A DNA stretch of 64,000 nt, taken from contig NC_054865.1 of the NCBI RefSeq assembly GCF_018320785.1, forward strand, positions 13,365,579 to 13,429,578, in the 5' to 3' direction. The DNA comes from Cheilinus undulatus. Lineage: Eukaryota > Chordata > Actinopteri > Labriformes > Labridae. Each line of letters opens with the position of its first letter. Within the stretch, counting starts at the first letter, position 1. A model generated the notes under the pieces. It saw only the letters and a list, made by a program, of their open reading frames with translations, was not told the origin of the DNA and ran no database searches. Shown here one piece after another: positions 46,250 through 57,850 of the stretch. The position numbers and the translations under genes were made by a program.

Positions 46250-47985
46250 GTTGGGATAAATGGGCTCAATATGAGGTGTAAGAAAATGATTGAAAAACAG
46301 AATTAATTGTAAAATTGGTTGAGAAACATGGTAGTTTCTCTCAACACTAGAACTCAGTCAGTTCTTTTTGTTCCTCTTTTATGTCAAACAGATTATAACA
46401 CGCTGTCACTAATAAACCCACCATTTCCAAAACACTTGGACAGAAGAGACAGAAAGAGACAGAAGATCACGACTTCACTCCAGTAAAGCCTCTGACCTCG
46501 TCTTCCTGCCAGAGGCTGCCCCAAAGTCTACCTCTTCATCCAATTAGATAGCACATGATAGCACCAGGATAACAAATGTCAACAGAAAGGTCTTGCAGTT
46601 TTTCGCCACTGAAAAGGGTAAAAGAGAGACAGTAAATGCCGAAGATGAAGCGCCTGGCGAAGGAAGGCTGATGGCCACTTTTCATGTCCTGCTGCAGCTC
46701 TGTAAACAGCTGGATGTAAAGACTTTATCAAAGAAATGTACAAGAGGGTGTTTAAGGACTGGTTGACTGGTCATCCTGATAATGACTTGTTAATCTCAGG
46801 TACTCAAAACAGAATCTGATAGTTAAATGACCATCAAACCAAGAAAAAGCCCTGAAGTTCATCTAGTGTCCATTTGAGACTAGCTACAAAATTCAAGGAA
46901 CCTCCTGATAGAGGGCTTAAAGGCCCGACTCACTGATGCCAACTCCAACTCTTGTTTCAAGATGAACAAAAAGTTAGCTTAGGACAGCTTTTCCCACATC
47001 CGACCAATTGTTGGGTGACACCACTGAGACTATTCCCATGTTTCATACAGTCTTTACTTGAAACAAGCTTTATGGGACTGTACTTTTCAATCAGACTTCT
47101 GTTGCAGCTGGTCAAGTCGCCCCCTGCTGGCGTTTTGAGAGTGTAGGTGTGAGACCTTTCTGCACGGGCTTCCCTGTTGAAACTAGATGCTAAATCCAGG
47201 CTATCTCTAGGCAAATCAGGGCCTCATTGAACCCTCTTATAATAACTGCACTCAGCAGAGATAAGTTACAATAAACTCTATGTTCCTCAAGGTTATGTTT
47301 TCATCATAGAGTGACACAAAATTTCAAGCACTTTAAGTAAGCCTGCAGTTTTTCTTCAACTCTGCACATGAAGGGATTCTTCGGGATAAAACTTGAATAT
47401 AGATTTTTGACCTGCAAGGTTACCTATGTGAATCATGGATTTATTTAAAAACATTTTAATTGAAGGTGACATGTTATAACCCTTATTCACCTTTGACCAA
47501 AACCCTATTTGGTGTGAGTCTGTGCTGTGTTTTGGTCAGAAAAGAAGAACTCTTTGACCCCATTTAAACCAGTTCTAACCAGACTTTCTAGAATGATGGC
47601 TTCTAGTGTGTCTTTTTAAATCTAAAGGAGCTTCTTGCCATTCTGACCCTCTTATACTGGCTGTGTCATTATAAGCACAGATGTAAAGTTGAATCTCAAT
47701 CTCCTCTCTTAACCCTGACCCATAAATTCCACAAGATACATGCTCTGTGTGTCTCCACTCCATCACGGCAATGGAGCAGATATGTTTCAGTTTTAGTCAA
47801 TCAGAATGCTTCCACAAGCTCTGCTGTGGTACATCTCTGCTCCGCCTTCACAGCAGATACGCGGGACTACTATTTTTGCCTGATGCCGGAACCCTGTGAA
47901 TAAATTCAGCACAGAGCAGATCGAGTAGGGAAGGAAGTTCGTCCAATCCAATGTTGCCAAGGCTATCATAGCTACATAGCTATGT
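46250..47985. other. Intergenic, nothing recognised
   Basis: No gene or named repeat. Open frames are under 90 codons on either strand and lack known motifs. Confidence 0.4.
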
Positions 47986-47989
47986 AGTT

Positions 47990-48607
47990 CATGTATTTTA
48001 TTTTCATTTATTTATTTAACCAGATAAAACCCATTGAGATCAGGATGTCTTTCACAAGGGTGACCCGGCCAAGAGGTCAGCAGCACATGTCATAAGAACA
48101 GTTACAAAGAAGTGACAGTATAGATTAAAACATACAATTTTAGAGGTGCAGTAGTGTTTTTAATAAGAAGCGCTATAACACAACAGCAAACAACAATTTA
48201 AGATTTAAAAACACAGGCACTTTTCAATAGTCTCACGCTGTCTGTCCCTCAGGATCGTACGAAAGGCTCCAAGTGGAATAACTTCTGAGGGTTTCAGTTC
48301 AGTCTGTAGAGTATTCCACGCTGAGGGGGCAGCAAATCTGAAAGCTCATTTTCCAAATTCATTCCTTACTAGATAGAACAAGTCTAGTGCAAGAACGCAA
48401 GGCATAGCAACTGCTTGTTTTCCGCAACAAAGCACACATATAAGGATGAATCAAGCCTAAAAGAGCCTTGTAAATTAGGGTCAGCCAATGTGCATATCTG
48501 TGAGCACTCAGAGAAGGCAAGTTTGATTTCATATACAATTCACAATGGTGGGTGAGACAACTGCAGCCAGTGACAAATCTCAGTGCCGAATGAAAAACAG
48601 TGTCCAA
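47990..48607 (-). mobile_element. LINE 3' end (reverse transcriptase C-terminus plus 3' tail)
   Basis: From 48607 leftward the minus strand encodes MDTVFHSALRFVTGCSCLTH then HCELYMKSNLPSLSAHRYAH and LIYKALLGLIHPYM, the C-terminal region of a fish non-LTR element. The 3' part continues to GTTAAATAAATAAATGAAAA near 47995, an A-rich tail expected at a LINE 3' end. 5'-truncated. Confidence 0.75.
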
Positions 48608-48904
48608 ATGTGTGTCCAGTGTAATTTCTGCTTGTTTTAGCTACGCTTGCTTGTGTTAACATTGCTACAGCTATTGCTACATTGTTACATTGGCTAACCT
48701 AATAACATTAGAGTAGCTGCGTAGCTAAAGCTAACAGTGCCACTGTTGGCGTAACTACTTCTAAAATGGGAAATGCTTTGTCCAGGATTATTCTGTCACT
48801 TCCATCCTGACGGTGGTGTTGTGTCTTAAAGTAATGGATGGCTAGAGGGGCGTCTGAATGCTGCTGTCTGCAGCCAGACCGCCCTGTAAAACTTTTGATA
48901 TACC

Positions 48905-49135
48905 ACACATTTGAACCAACATTGTTTTTTGGCCTAATTTCACCTCACATTCGCCAAATTAGACTTGGCAACTGTACCCATCTATGGCAATGTAAAGCTT
49001 AGCTTTCTTGCCAGTGCCCCCAGCATGCTCTCCTTAAAGGGGCAATGCACAGAGAAATCTCAGGAGGCTAATACCAATACTATCACCATGTAGTTCATAA
49101 AACCTAACTTCAAAAACACTTAAATATCTCTTTAG
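48905..49135. repeat. Partial copy of the 63.2-kb foldback element
   Basis: CCAACATTGTTTTTTGGCC, CTGTACCCATCTATGGCAAT, CTCCTTAAAGGGGCAATGC, CTCAGGAGGCTAATACCA and TAAATATCTCTTTAG follow the order of the centre and right arm of 63194-63669. The left arm is missing here. Confidence 0.6.
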
Positions 49136-49234
49136 GAAAGACACGCCACAAACTAATGGCTCAACAAAACAATAAAGAGGAACATACAAAGCACAAAGAG
49201 AGAAGAAGAAGAACAAGCAGACCAAGAAAAGAAG

Positions 49235-49570
49235 AGGAAGATGAACTTTATTAATCCCTGAAGGGACAATTCACTTTTTTACACTCTTATTGTTGAATTT
49301 ACTCATAGGCTGAAGTACATGTACACACAAAAAAAGTAGGATCCTATAGAAGTGCCCTAATGGAGAGATGTCAGAGTGAGTGCTGCTGCCCACGAAGGGG
49401 CGCCCCCTCAGTAGTTGGAAGTGTCGGGCTCAAGGGCGCCTTGGCAGTACTTAGGAAGTGAACTGGCACCTCTCCAGCTACAAGACCAGTTTCCAGGGTT
49501 AGGACTTGAACTGGCAGCCCTGGTTTCCAACTCAAGTCATACTGTCCTATTGCATTACTATGATTAAGAC
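49235..49570 (-). repeat. SINE/LINE-type retroelement, minus strand
   Basis: Minus-strand 3' end TTGTCCCTTCAGGGATTAAT then AAAGTTCATCTTCCTC is a common fish retroelement terminus. Nearer the 5' side, AGTGAACTGGCACCTCTCCA (plus strand) and GGACTTGAACTGGCAGCCCT mark a tRNA-like or widespread SINE body. Confidence 0.6.
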
Positions 49571-49600
49571 TGTTTGATAGTATGTGGCAGTCAGTACATT

Positions 49601-50141
49601 CACTGCCTGGCCAAAAAAAAGTTGCCACCTGGATTTAACTAAGCAAATAGGTACGAGCCTCCTATTGGATAATTACTGCGTGGGCGATTATCTTTCAGCT
49701 GGCAACAAGTTACTTAACCCCAGCTGATGCAATGAGTAACTTCTCATTTCTTAAACGATGGATTTTTTCTTCCCTAATGGCACGGGCATACTCCAAGATG
49801 ACAATGCCAGGATTCACTGGGCTCAAATTGTGAAAGAGTGGTTCAGGGAGCATGAGACATCATTTTCACATGTGGATTAGCCACCACAGAGTCCAGACCT
49901 TAACCCCATTGAGAATCTTTGGGATGTGCTGGAGAAGGCTTTGCGCAGTGGTCAGACTCTCCCATCATCAATATTAAAATTAATGCAACACTGGATGGAA
50001 ATAAATCTTGTGACATTGCAGAAGCTTATCGAAACAATGCCACAGCGAATGCGTGCTGTAATCAAAGCTAAAGGCGGTCAAACGAAATATTAGAGTGTGT
50101 GACCTTTTTTTGGTAGCGACTTTTTTTTTGGCCAGGCAGTG
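49601..50141 (+). mobile_element. Tc1/mariner element, internally deleted, 541 bp
   Basis: Ends CACTGCCTGGCCAAAAAAAA (left) and, in reverse, CACTGCCTGGCCAAAAAAAA (right), matching over 20 bases. TA follows the right end; the left TA is lost. It retains only the C-terminal part of the transposase. Confidence 0.9.
49776..50094 (+). pseudogene. Tc1 transposase C-terminal remnant
   Basis: Reads [20 protein letters not shown], one stop, then [20 protein letters not shown] and MPQRMRAVIKAKGGQTKY with a TAG. QDDN holds the second catalytic Asp and SPDLNPIE the third-residue region. The N-terminal DNA-binding half is deleted. Confidence 0.88.
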
Positions 50142-50149
50142 TATATCTA

Positions 50150-51265
50150 GTTTATGTTTGTGTTTTAGTTTCAAAAAATGGTTGGATTTGAAGACAATGA
50201 GGCTTCAGGGATTTTTCTTCATAGCTAACCTCTATTGAAGCTATTTTCTGCACCTTATTTTATTCAAAGTACATGTCTTTATCAATCAAAGATTTATGGA
50301 GGTATCTTGAGTAATGTTGTCTAACTACTCTTAAAGTGTAACATTTACTGACAAGGTTTTCAAACATTATGCACTGATATGATTAAGTCCCAGAATTATA
50401 CACTGCCTTTGCTTTGAGCTGGCCTCAGCTTCATCCACTTCTCTCACACAGTCTGTGCTTGCTGCTAGAGCAGAAGATGTTACTCCTGAGCTCCACAATC
50501 ACACAGGCCTTTTGCTCTCTGGGGATTTCTGACTGATTTTTAAAGAAGCTGCTGAATTTTTTAACCTTATTCCCGTGATCCTTTGAAGTTCAATGCACGC
50601 AGAGAGGCACTTGCAGGCTGAGGGGCTCTGCTCCATTTGGGTGACCTGCACTAATAATAGTACCCTCACTTACTGCACTGTTGGGCACTACCAGGAGTAA
50701 AAGCCTCAAACAAATTGTAAAGTGTACCTCTTCTTGAGTTTTGGATGATGCAACTAGAGGTGGGAAAAGTACAAACAATCTTTACTCAAGTAAAAGTTCG
50801 GAAAAAAACATCACTTTCTCTCAGAACCTCCTCTACCCTGTCAAGTTTATAGATCTTATAGTTTTGATCTTAATGCATCTTTTTAGATCATGATACAGCC
50901 ATAATGTATGTGACAGTCATTGCCTTACCTTTTCTAAACAGGCTTGCTTTACATTTTCTGTCTTCTGGTTCCTCAGGGAATCAGCTGGATTCAGAGCAGC
51001 TTGCCCTGGTGCCCTCTGCACATAAAAGCCAGATCCAGCTTCATCTCTCTTCCAGTCCACCTGAGTCCAAAACATCATTTGCATCCTTGTCGTTGTTCTG
51101 TCTTGCTCAAAAATATCCCCTACACCTCATTATGCCACATATCCACATTAACATCGCTGACCTAACAGGTTGACACACTCCATATTTGCAGTTTTCTATT
51201 TGTTTACTTTTCTGGAAAAAAAGTTCTTCCTTGTCACGGCCTTTGAGCCAGATTATGACATTTGT
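50150..51265. other. Intergenic, nothing recognised
   Basis: No gene or named repeat between the Tc1 derivative and the hAT-type end. Confidence 0.4.
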
Positions 51266-51269
51266 GATA

Positions 51270-51605
51270 CAGTGGTCCTCAGCTGGTGGGTTGTGACTCA
51301 ACAGTGAGTCACAAAGATCTATTTAACTAAGTCGATGAAGTATGGAAGCCCAAAGCAGACATATATCTTTATTTTATTTTACTCTGTTTTACCATAATGT
51401 ACTGCTGCTAATGTAAAAGGCTGTTTTTCCCCATGATAATGTGTTAACTTCTCAGGATCTCTAGAAACAATCCAAATATCCTTGTTGTCACTGGAAATGG
51501 TGTGCAATGTATGCACATTCTTGTTTTATTGTGCAGTGGTTTTAATGTGCTTGGAATCACGACAGCCCTGGAAATGAGGGAAATGTCACTGTCCTGCTGA
51601 GAATA
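51270..51605. repeat. hAT-type repeat remnant
   Basis: ACAGTGGTCCTCAGCTGGTG then GGTTGTGACTCAACAGTGAG is a typical hAT non-autonomous left end. A matching right end is not found. Confidence 0.4.
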
Positions 51606-51639
51606 AATAAGACTGAATTAGTGAATTCTTCCAGGACTT

Positions 51640-52080
51640 CTATAGTGTTTGTTTTTCACTGGGGAAGTGGTGGTAGGTCACCAGACTATTCTATCTAAAC
51701 CTGAAACAATGATAAATTTAGAGTTTGGCCTTCTGGCTAAGCTCCCTCTTTACAAGTGTGGCACGTCTATTGCAGATGCTGTACCAATTTACCCATCGAA
51801 CTCGTGGTCCATTCTACCCTCACCCGTGAACAAAAGCCTGAGATACTTAAACTCCTTCGCTTGGGAAAAAGTCACCCTCCCCACCAAGAGTTAGCAATCC
51901 ACTGTTTTCCAGGAGAAAACAGCAGTAGACTTGGAGGTGCTGACCCTCCAGCTACAAACCATCCCAGCACATTCTGGGGGGTCCCTGACAGAACCACATC
52001 ATCTACGTAAAGCAGAGACGAAATTCTGATGGCACCAGACCGAAAAACGCCCTCCTCCAGCATTGCATCAAGATCCTGGC
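51640..52080 (-). pseudogene. LINE reverse transcriptase fragment, C-terminal half
   Basis: The minus strand from 52063 reads GAIRISSLLYVDDVVLSGTP, where YVDD is the RT active-site box (FADD/YADD family), then after a stop TFSQAKEFKYLRLLFTGEGR. The same frame order is found in fish non-LTR elements with FADDVVL and VEEFKYLGVLFTSEGRM. Frameshifts and stops make it inactive. Confidence 0.8.
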
Positions 52081-52199
52081 CCTGGAAATCAAAAACGAAT
52101 CAGTATCAGTAATAAGGGGCAGGCCTGGCAGGGGCCAACATGCACCGGGAACTTTGTGCCTAGGATACAAACATAGCTGTAACTTTAGTTATACAGCAC

Positions 52200-52830
52200 T
52201 GATCATCAACTGCAGGCCACATCAGGGCCCCCACAGCTTCCCGTGTGGCCCCCAGAAGCTTGGTTAAATTCAGAAAATGTGCTGAGGAAAAAGATATATT
52301 GCTGTATTTAGGGTGTCTTTTCTTTTTTCCTTTAATCCCTACAGATATTTAAGTAACTCCGTAAATTGGTGAGATTGAATTCTTTTGTTTAGATTGGGTC
52401 AATGTTTGATCAGTTTTACAAAAATCCAACCATTATTAACTATAATTAGCAAATAAGATGCATGACAAACACATACTGTTAAGGCAATTTTGGTTGAAGC
52501 AGGAGATTTCTGTGTAAATTTAACAGTTCAGGGGGGTTGAGAGTTTAATTTGAATGCCTGAGAATCAGAACAAAAGACCTGTTTCCTCCATGTGTTTTTC
52601 ACCAATCATTACACAGCATAGCTATTCACATAAAACTACATGGCAGGCCCAGAACTATGTGTTGGAAATTTCTCAATCTCCCCCTTGTGGCTGGCTGCAG
52701 TATAGGTAATAGGGACTGAGATCACCACTGAAGGCTAAAAATAAGGCACATTTCAAAGAAAATAAAATTATTTAGCACGTTTTTTTTATTTGGGTCATTT
52801 AATGGTCTGGCCCCCACAGTATCTGCACAG
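52200..52830. mobile_element. hAT-like non-autonomous element, copy 2 (longer)
   Basis: GATCATCAACTGCAGGCCAC, CCCCCACAGCTTCCCGTGTG, CCCCCTTGTGGCTGGCTGCA and GGCCCCCACAGTATCTG match the copy at 6895-7209 in order. About 300 extra bases lie between the second and third blocks. It sits between two LINE pieces. Confidence 0.55.
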
Positions 52831-52899
52831 ATATACAGGAACCATGTATGGGACATGGACATGAGCCGTCTTTAAGTCCCCAAAACAGACTGGTTGAGC

Positions 52900-53130
52900 A
52901 AACCCCCATGCTCCCTCAAGAAGTCCTACAAGGGTAAAGAGCTGGTCCACTGTCCCATGACCAGGACTTAATCCACATTGTTCCTCCTGTAGGGATTGTT
53001 AGATGTGTCTAATATCCCCAATCTTAAACAGTGTACCTTTAAGGGATTTGTTGGTCTACAGCACCTCAATGCATGGGCTAACTGGGATTTATGGCACCTG
53101 ACCCTCCAAGCTTGGAAGTTGTATTATGTC
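52900..53130 (-). repeat. LINE fragment, upstream RT part
   Basis: ACAAGGGTAAAGAGCTGGTC and TCCACATTGTTCCTCCTGTA are the reverse of the region coding the LINE block around GNSTTDQLFTLA. With 51640-52080 it probably formed one minus-strand LINE interrupted by the hAT-like element. Confidence 0.5.
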
Positions 53131-53216
53131 ACCCGTATGATCCAGCAGCTACCACCAATGATGTGATTTCTGGTGGGGGGAAAAATGGTAAAATACAGCA
53201 TAAATCATGATATTCT

Positions 53217-53580
53217 AAACCAGTGGTTCTCAACTGCTCAGGTAGTAGGATCCACCACCACCCTCTTATGAAAATTCCCAACCCAAAACCCTTTAAAAAA
53301 AATGTTCAACCATTCAAATTCATTCTAAATGGAGTAAATCATCTTGGGAAAACCGGTTTTATTCTACAGAAAAGATTGAATATGCTGAATATGTTTCTTT
53401 TCTTCTGTCTTTATCCACTGTTCTGCCTCTTCAATAAAAGCATAAAAAGCCAGGAAATAAATCTGAAAAGGCCAAGCACAAATACCAAATTCCTTAAGTG
53501 CAGTATTTGTGTGTTGAAAGAAACCATGATCTCCCTTTTTAATGTAATTTATGTGCTTAAATGGCTCAAATAGAATTTAA
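53217..53580. repeat. hAT-type repeat remnant
   Basis: CCAGTGGTTCTCAACTGCTC at 53219 is an hAT-type left end. A 116-codon plus-strand frame follows with no known motif. No right end found. Confidence 0.4.
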
Positions 53581-55387
53581 GCCCTGATAAAATCAGCACA
53601 GTTGTAGCAGGTTGGCAGAGGAGTGAAAATGAGCATCAGAGCTAAGTGTCAAACTCCTGCACCCTGACCTGTCAGTATCATTTGTAGCTGCAAACAAAGC
53701 CTGTCACACAACACAGCAACCATCTGTAGAAAACAGAGCTGCTCTGTTTGGTTAGAGAGAATAAAAAGCTTCCTCACATCTCCACTCACTTAAAAAAGTA
53801 CATCTACACCCCCTCCTACAGTCACACTGTGTTTACACACTGCAGCTTTTTTTAAGTTTTATGTAAATGCCTCATGGCTGGGAGGGATGTAAGCAGGCCA
53901 GACGATCACAACAGCTTACCAAAGGTTCGATAAAGAAGCTTATTAAAGTCTTTATGTAACACACAATAAACATGCAGGTAAAGGAGAGCTGCTCAGAGGA
54001 AGCTTCTGGATCCCGACTGAGCCGGACCACGGTAAGCGCCTTAACCAGCACCCTTCTTAGCTTCACTTTCCCAGCATGCAATGCTGCCAGCACTGCACTA
54101 TATTTCTTACCCTTAATCATTCAGTGACAGTCAGCTAAGCATGCTCACTCTCAGCTCTATCCTGCTGCTTCTCTGTGCAGCTGCAGACACACGGAGCAGT
54201 CTTTGCCTTTTTGTTAACTACTATTCAAGTGTGTTCGACCCCCAGAGATCCACTTACCTAAGCACCGCACAGTAGATTACATTTAACTGTGCTGTCTCTG
54301 CACACACTAAGAACCAGTGCAGTGGGAAGCAGTTTCTTCCCATATAGAGCAAAGAGTTGGAAAACAGCAGATATATGAAGATAAATAATTCACACAAGTA
54401 CAATCTGGACCCAGAGCAAAAATCCTTACACAAAAAAGATCTGTAAACTGTGATTGAAAAATGTGACTGTCAGATTTATTTTCAAGGACAAGGATTTGGT
54501 GAAAACTTTGCTTTAAACTTTTAAAAATATTGACAATGATTAATGAAAATTTCACATAAAAGTGTCAGAAATAGATTGTTGATCCAGCAGCATCAACATT
54601 TTAGAGCCCCTCAAAAATCCTTCTCAAATCTGAGTTTTCCTTAATTTTACAAATAAAAAGGCAACAATCAAAATCATAACTTTGAAAAGAAAAAAGAATA
54701 ATTGACTAAGAGCTGTACGTGTGCAAATCTGTTTCAATCTGTGTCAGGACAGTACGAGTGAAGTTTGATCAGATCTGTCAGACAGAGCTCTAACAATAAT
54801 GCAGACTCCTTAATTAGGGAAAGTTCACAGTAAAATGATGTGCGTGGTAATACTTTTACACCATGTTAAACTGTACCATGCTAGTGTACAGTGGTATGCA
54901 ATGGGCACTGAGGTATATTCTCATGTTTGATGACGTATTATAAACAGCTAAGTGTATTAAACCCCAATAAGGCAGCCCATGACAGTTTACATAATGGGAA
55001 ACTGTCATACTGTCAACTGTCACATAATGGGTTCAATATATTGTCTAAATAATGTAAATGTTAGGGTGTTTGGAGTTGTGCTGGGGTTGTGTTATTGCTA
55101 TCTGTTGTTGTGATACAGGCAAGTCATAACCTTTTTAAAGCACGCTGGGAAAGTTGCATTTAATAAAATGTTTGTGAAGTTTTTATTTGCAAAGTCTATT
55201 GTGTGCTACTAAATCAACCAAATGTCGAAGCATAAAAAGATATGAGCTATGGGGCAGAAAGGAAATGTTTTTTTTTTTTTTAAGTTTTATTTTTGGAGGC
55301 CTCTATGCAATGGAATCCTACATTGTCCCACATTGTTCCACACAAAAGTAGTTTTCGTCCCACATCTGGTGAGTTGGGATGTGGTCA
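53581..55387. other. Intergenic, nothing recognised
   Basis: No exon or named repeat. AT-rich with short frames only. Confidence 0.4.
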
Positions 55388-55395
55388 CCCTAGTC

Positions 55396-55712
55396 CAGGG
55401 GTTCTTGAGCCTGTGACCCCAAATGTAAAGGTAGAAGAGAACCCCCACAGTAACTGCAGCATTGCATAGTCAAGAAAAGTCAAGTGCAGACTTATGTTTT
55501 AAAGGGTTTTTAAACATTACCTACAATACATTATTGTGTTTTTGTATTACATTGAGTTAATTTCATGCATATATTTTTTTTATTAAAAATGGGTGAAATA
55601 TACAATTTAAAACCATTTTGAAATATTCTTTATTTTCATAAGGCATCTGGTGACCCCCTCTCAGTGTCTTGCGATCCCAAGGGGGACCTGACCCCCAGGT
55701 TGAGAACCACTG
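55396..55712. mobile_element. hAT MITE with perfect 8-bp target duplication
   Basis: CCCTAGTC occurs at both edges (55388-55395 and 55713-55720). Termini CAGGGGTTCTTGAGCCTGTG and, in reverse, CAGTGGTTCTCAACCTGGGG are inverted repeats of hAT type. 317 bp, no transposase. Confidence 0.9.
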
Positions 55713-55969
55713 CCCTAGTCAACAGAGACTGCAGAGCTATCAACTTCGTTGAAGACAACAGGCATCAAGACATCACCCAGGACTCCTTAGGTGATCCATC
55801 CTATAAAACACCTACGAGGAGAGAAGAACTATTGCCTCAAGAATTTGTAATCATAAGCTGTCATATCTCCTCTACCTTAGGTCCACTTGCAAAAACTTGC
55901 AAAAAGCACCTGAGAGGGTTGTATATAGTTTACCGAATTTGCATTTACTATAGACTAATAACTAACAGT

Positions 55970-56700
55970 AGCTTTTAGTAGAGGTTTATCATTTAACATG
56001 CTGATGATTCAGTCATAGTCGGCCTCTTGCAGGACCACGAGGTAAGCCACAGTGATGATAAACTGACCTTTGACGCTAATGTTGATGCCATTTGCAAAAA
56101 GTCCAATTAGAGACTGTTCTTCTTGAGATCATCGAGAGGCTTTAACGTAGATTAATGTCCTTTGAAAATATTTCACTATTTTTTTGCAGTGCCATTTTAA
56201 CTTTTGCCATAATCTGTTGGTTGAGTAATCCAAGCATGGTCAACAAAAACAGGCTGGGACATATTGTTAAACTTTGCAGCAAAATTGCCGGCACTGAGTT
56301 GAATGATCCTGGTCATGTTTTTTTATGTAAGGGCCACTCAGAAGGCAAAGGCCATCCTGGGAGATGCTCAGCAACCACTGCATGCAGAGTTTAGACTTCT
56401 GCCATCAGGCAGGAGGTTTATTTATGCCAGGAGAACCAAATCTAACAGAAACCTTAGGTCATTTGTTCCATTAGTGGTCGGGTTTTTCAATAAGCTGTAG
56501 GCACTGTTGCCATTTCACACACCCAACACTTTGGACTGTTGGACGGTCGATCTCACTGCCTGTCATGATGAAATCCATGGAGCTAGTATAACATGTATGA
56601 ATTTATATATTTTTATAATGTGTATGGAGCGTGTGAACTTCTGTTGCAAACTAAATTGCCCCTCGGGGACAATAAATACTTAATTTACTTATCTTTTTAT
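55970..56700 (+). mobile_element. LINE 3' fragment (RT C-terminal region and tail)
   Basis: Plus-strand frames read ADDSVIVGLLQDHE (RT active-site box), LTFDANVDAICKKSN, RLFFLR, NKNRLGHIVKLCSKIAGTEL, KAKAILGDAQQPLHAEFRLL and PSGRRF, in the order of a fish CR1/L2/Rex-type element. The tail TTGCCCCTCGGGGACAATAA is a typical LINE 3' end. Several stops and frame changes. Confidence 0.85.
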
Positions 56701-57047
56701 CTCAAACCAAAATGCAAGGAAACTGTAGTATTTTAAATGAATGATTAATCATGATTAATTTGTTTTATCATTTAAGAGCACTAATATAATTACATTACGG
56801 CTCTGCCTCAACTTCAGATTTATGCATTTGTTTTGAATCAAAAGATCCTTTGGGGGAAAAAACAAGTATGAAAATGTAATCCTGGGGTGTTACAGTAAGG
56901 CTGGTTTGAAATACATATTTAATATGTATCTAATTTCTTGAAGGATTCATGATGAAAATCTGGAAACATTAAAAAGATTAAATGCTTTGATTGTTAGTTC
57001 AGTTCAACAATGTATTCCTACTGTAAACACAGTTGATTGGTTTAGAG

Positions 57048-57440
57048 CACTGGTCCCCAACCATGAGGCCATGGACCGCTACCAGTCCATGGGTCGCCTG
57101 GTTATCTCCATTGACTTTCAGAATCTGAAAGATGATTAATTTAAAGAATGACCAGAGTGTCTTTCATTATGTCATCCATCTGCGCCTTTTGACCTCTTGA
57201 CACATGCTAAGATATTTCTACAACATGACACCAAATATCAAGCCCAGAAGCTAGCTAGAATTTATGAAAAACAAAAAAAACAAACAAACAAAAAAAAGTC
57301 ATTGGAGAGCTTCTTTTCAAAGTGGGAAAGGCTCAATGAGGAGACAGAAGTGGGTGTATTTATCCCCAACACACTGATGTCCGGTCTTTCATGAACCCAG
57401 TCCTTGGTACAAAAAAGGGTTGGGGACTGGGACTGGGGAC
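57048..57440. mobile_element. hAT-like element
   Basis: CACTGGTCCCCAACCATGAG (left) and AGGGTTGGGGACTGGG (right) form inverted termini; the interior has CCATGGACCGCTACCAGTCC. No clear 8-bp duplication; the right end carries a small GGACTGGGACTGGGGACC duplication. Confidence 0.6.
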
Positions 57441-57549
57441 CAAGGACATAGTGTTATCTTAGAATAGAAAGCAGTGGTGAGTGTTGACCAAGACAAAATA
57501 ATGTCTTTATTTCCATCACCCTTTTTATTTGAGTTTTGGCACTTAGTTA

Positions 57550-57850
57550 ACAAAAGTTACTCCAGCTGTTACATCAGCCCCCAGCCCCCATACGCCTCTT
57601 CCACTAATCTGGGGCTGGGTTGCGGTAGTAGCAGACTGAGCAAGTCAACCGAGGTGTCCCTCTCTCCAGTGACACATTTCAACTCCTTCTGCAGGATCCT
57701 GAGGCATTTCCAGATTAGGAGATATAAACCCTCAAGTGCATTCTGGATCTTCCCCTAGGTCTACTTCCAGCTGGATGTGCCCAGCAGACCTCCAACGGAA
57801 AGCATCCAGGGGGGCATCCTGATCAGAGGCCCGAACCACCTTAGCTGCTT
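57550..57850 (-). repeat. LINE fragment, minus strand
   Basis: GGGTTGCGGTAGTAGCAGAC, GCAGGATCCTGAGGCATTTC, CCAGCAGACCTCCAACGGAA and GGGGGCATCCTGATCAGAGG follow the order of a common fish non-LTR element on the reverse strand. Confidence 0.6.
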
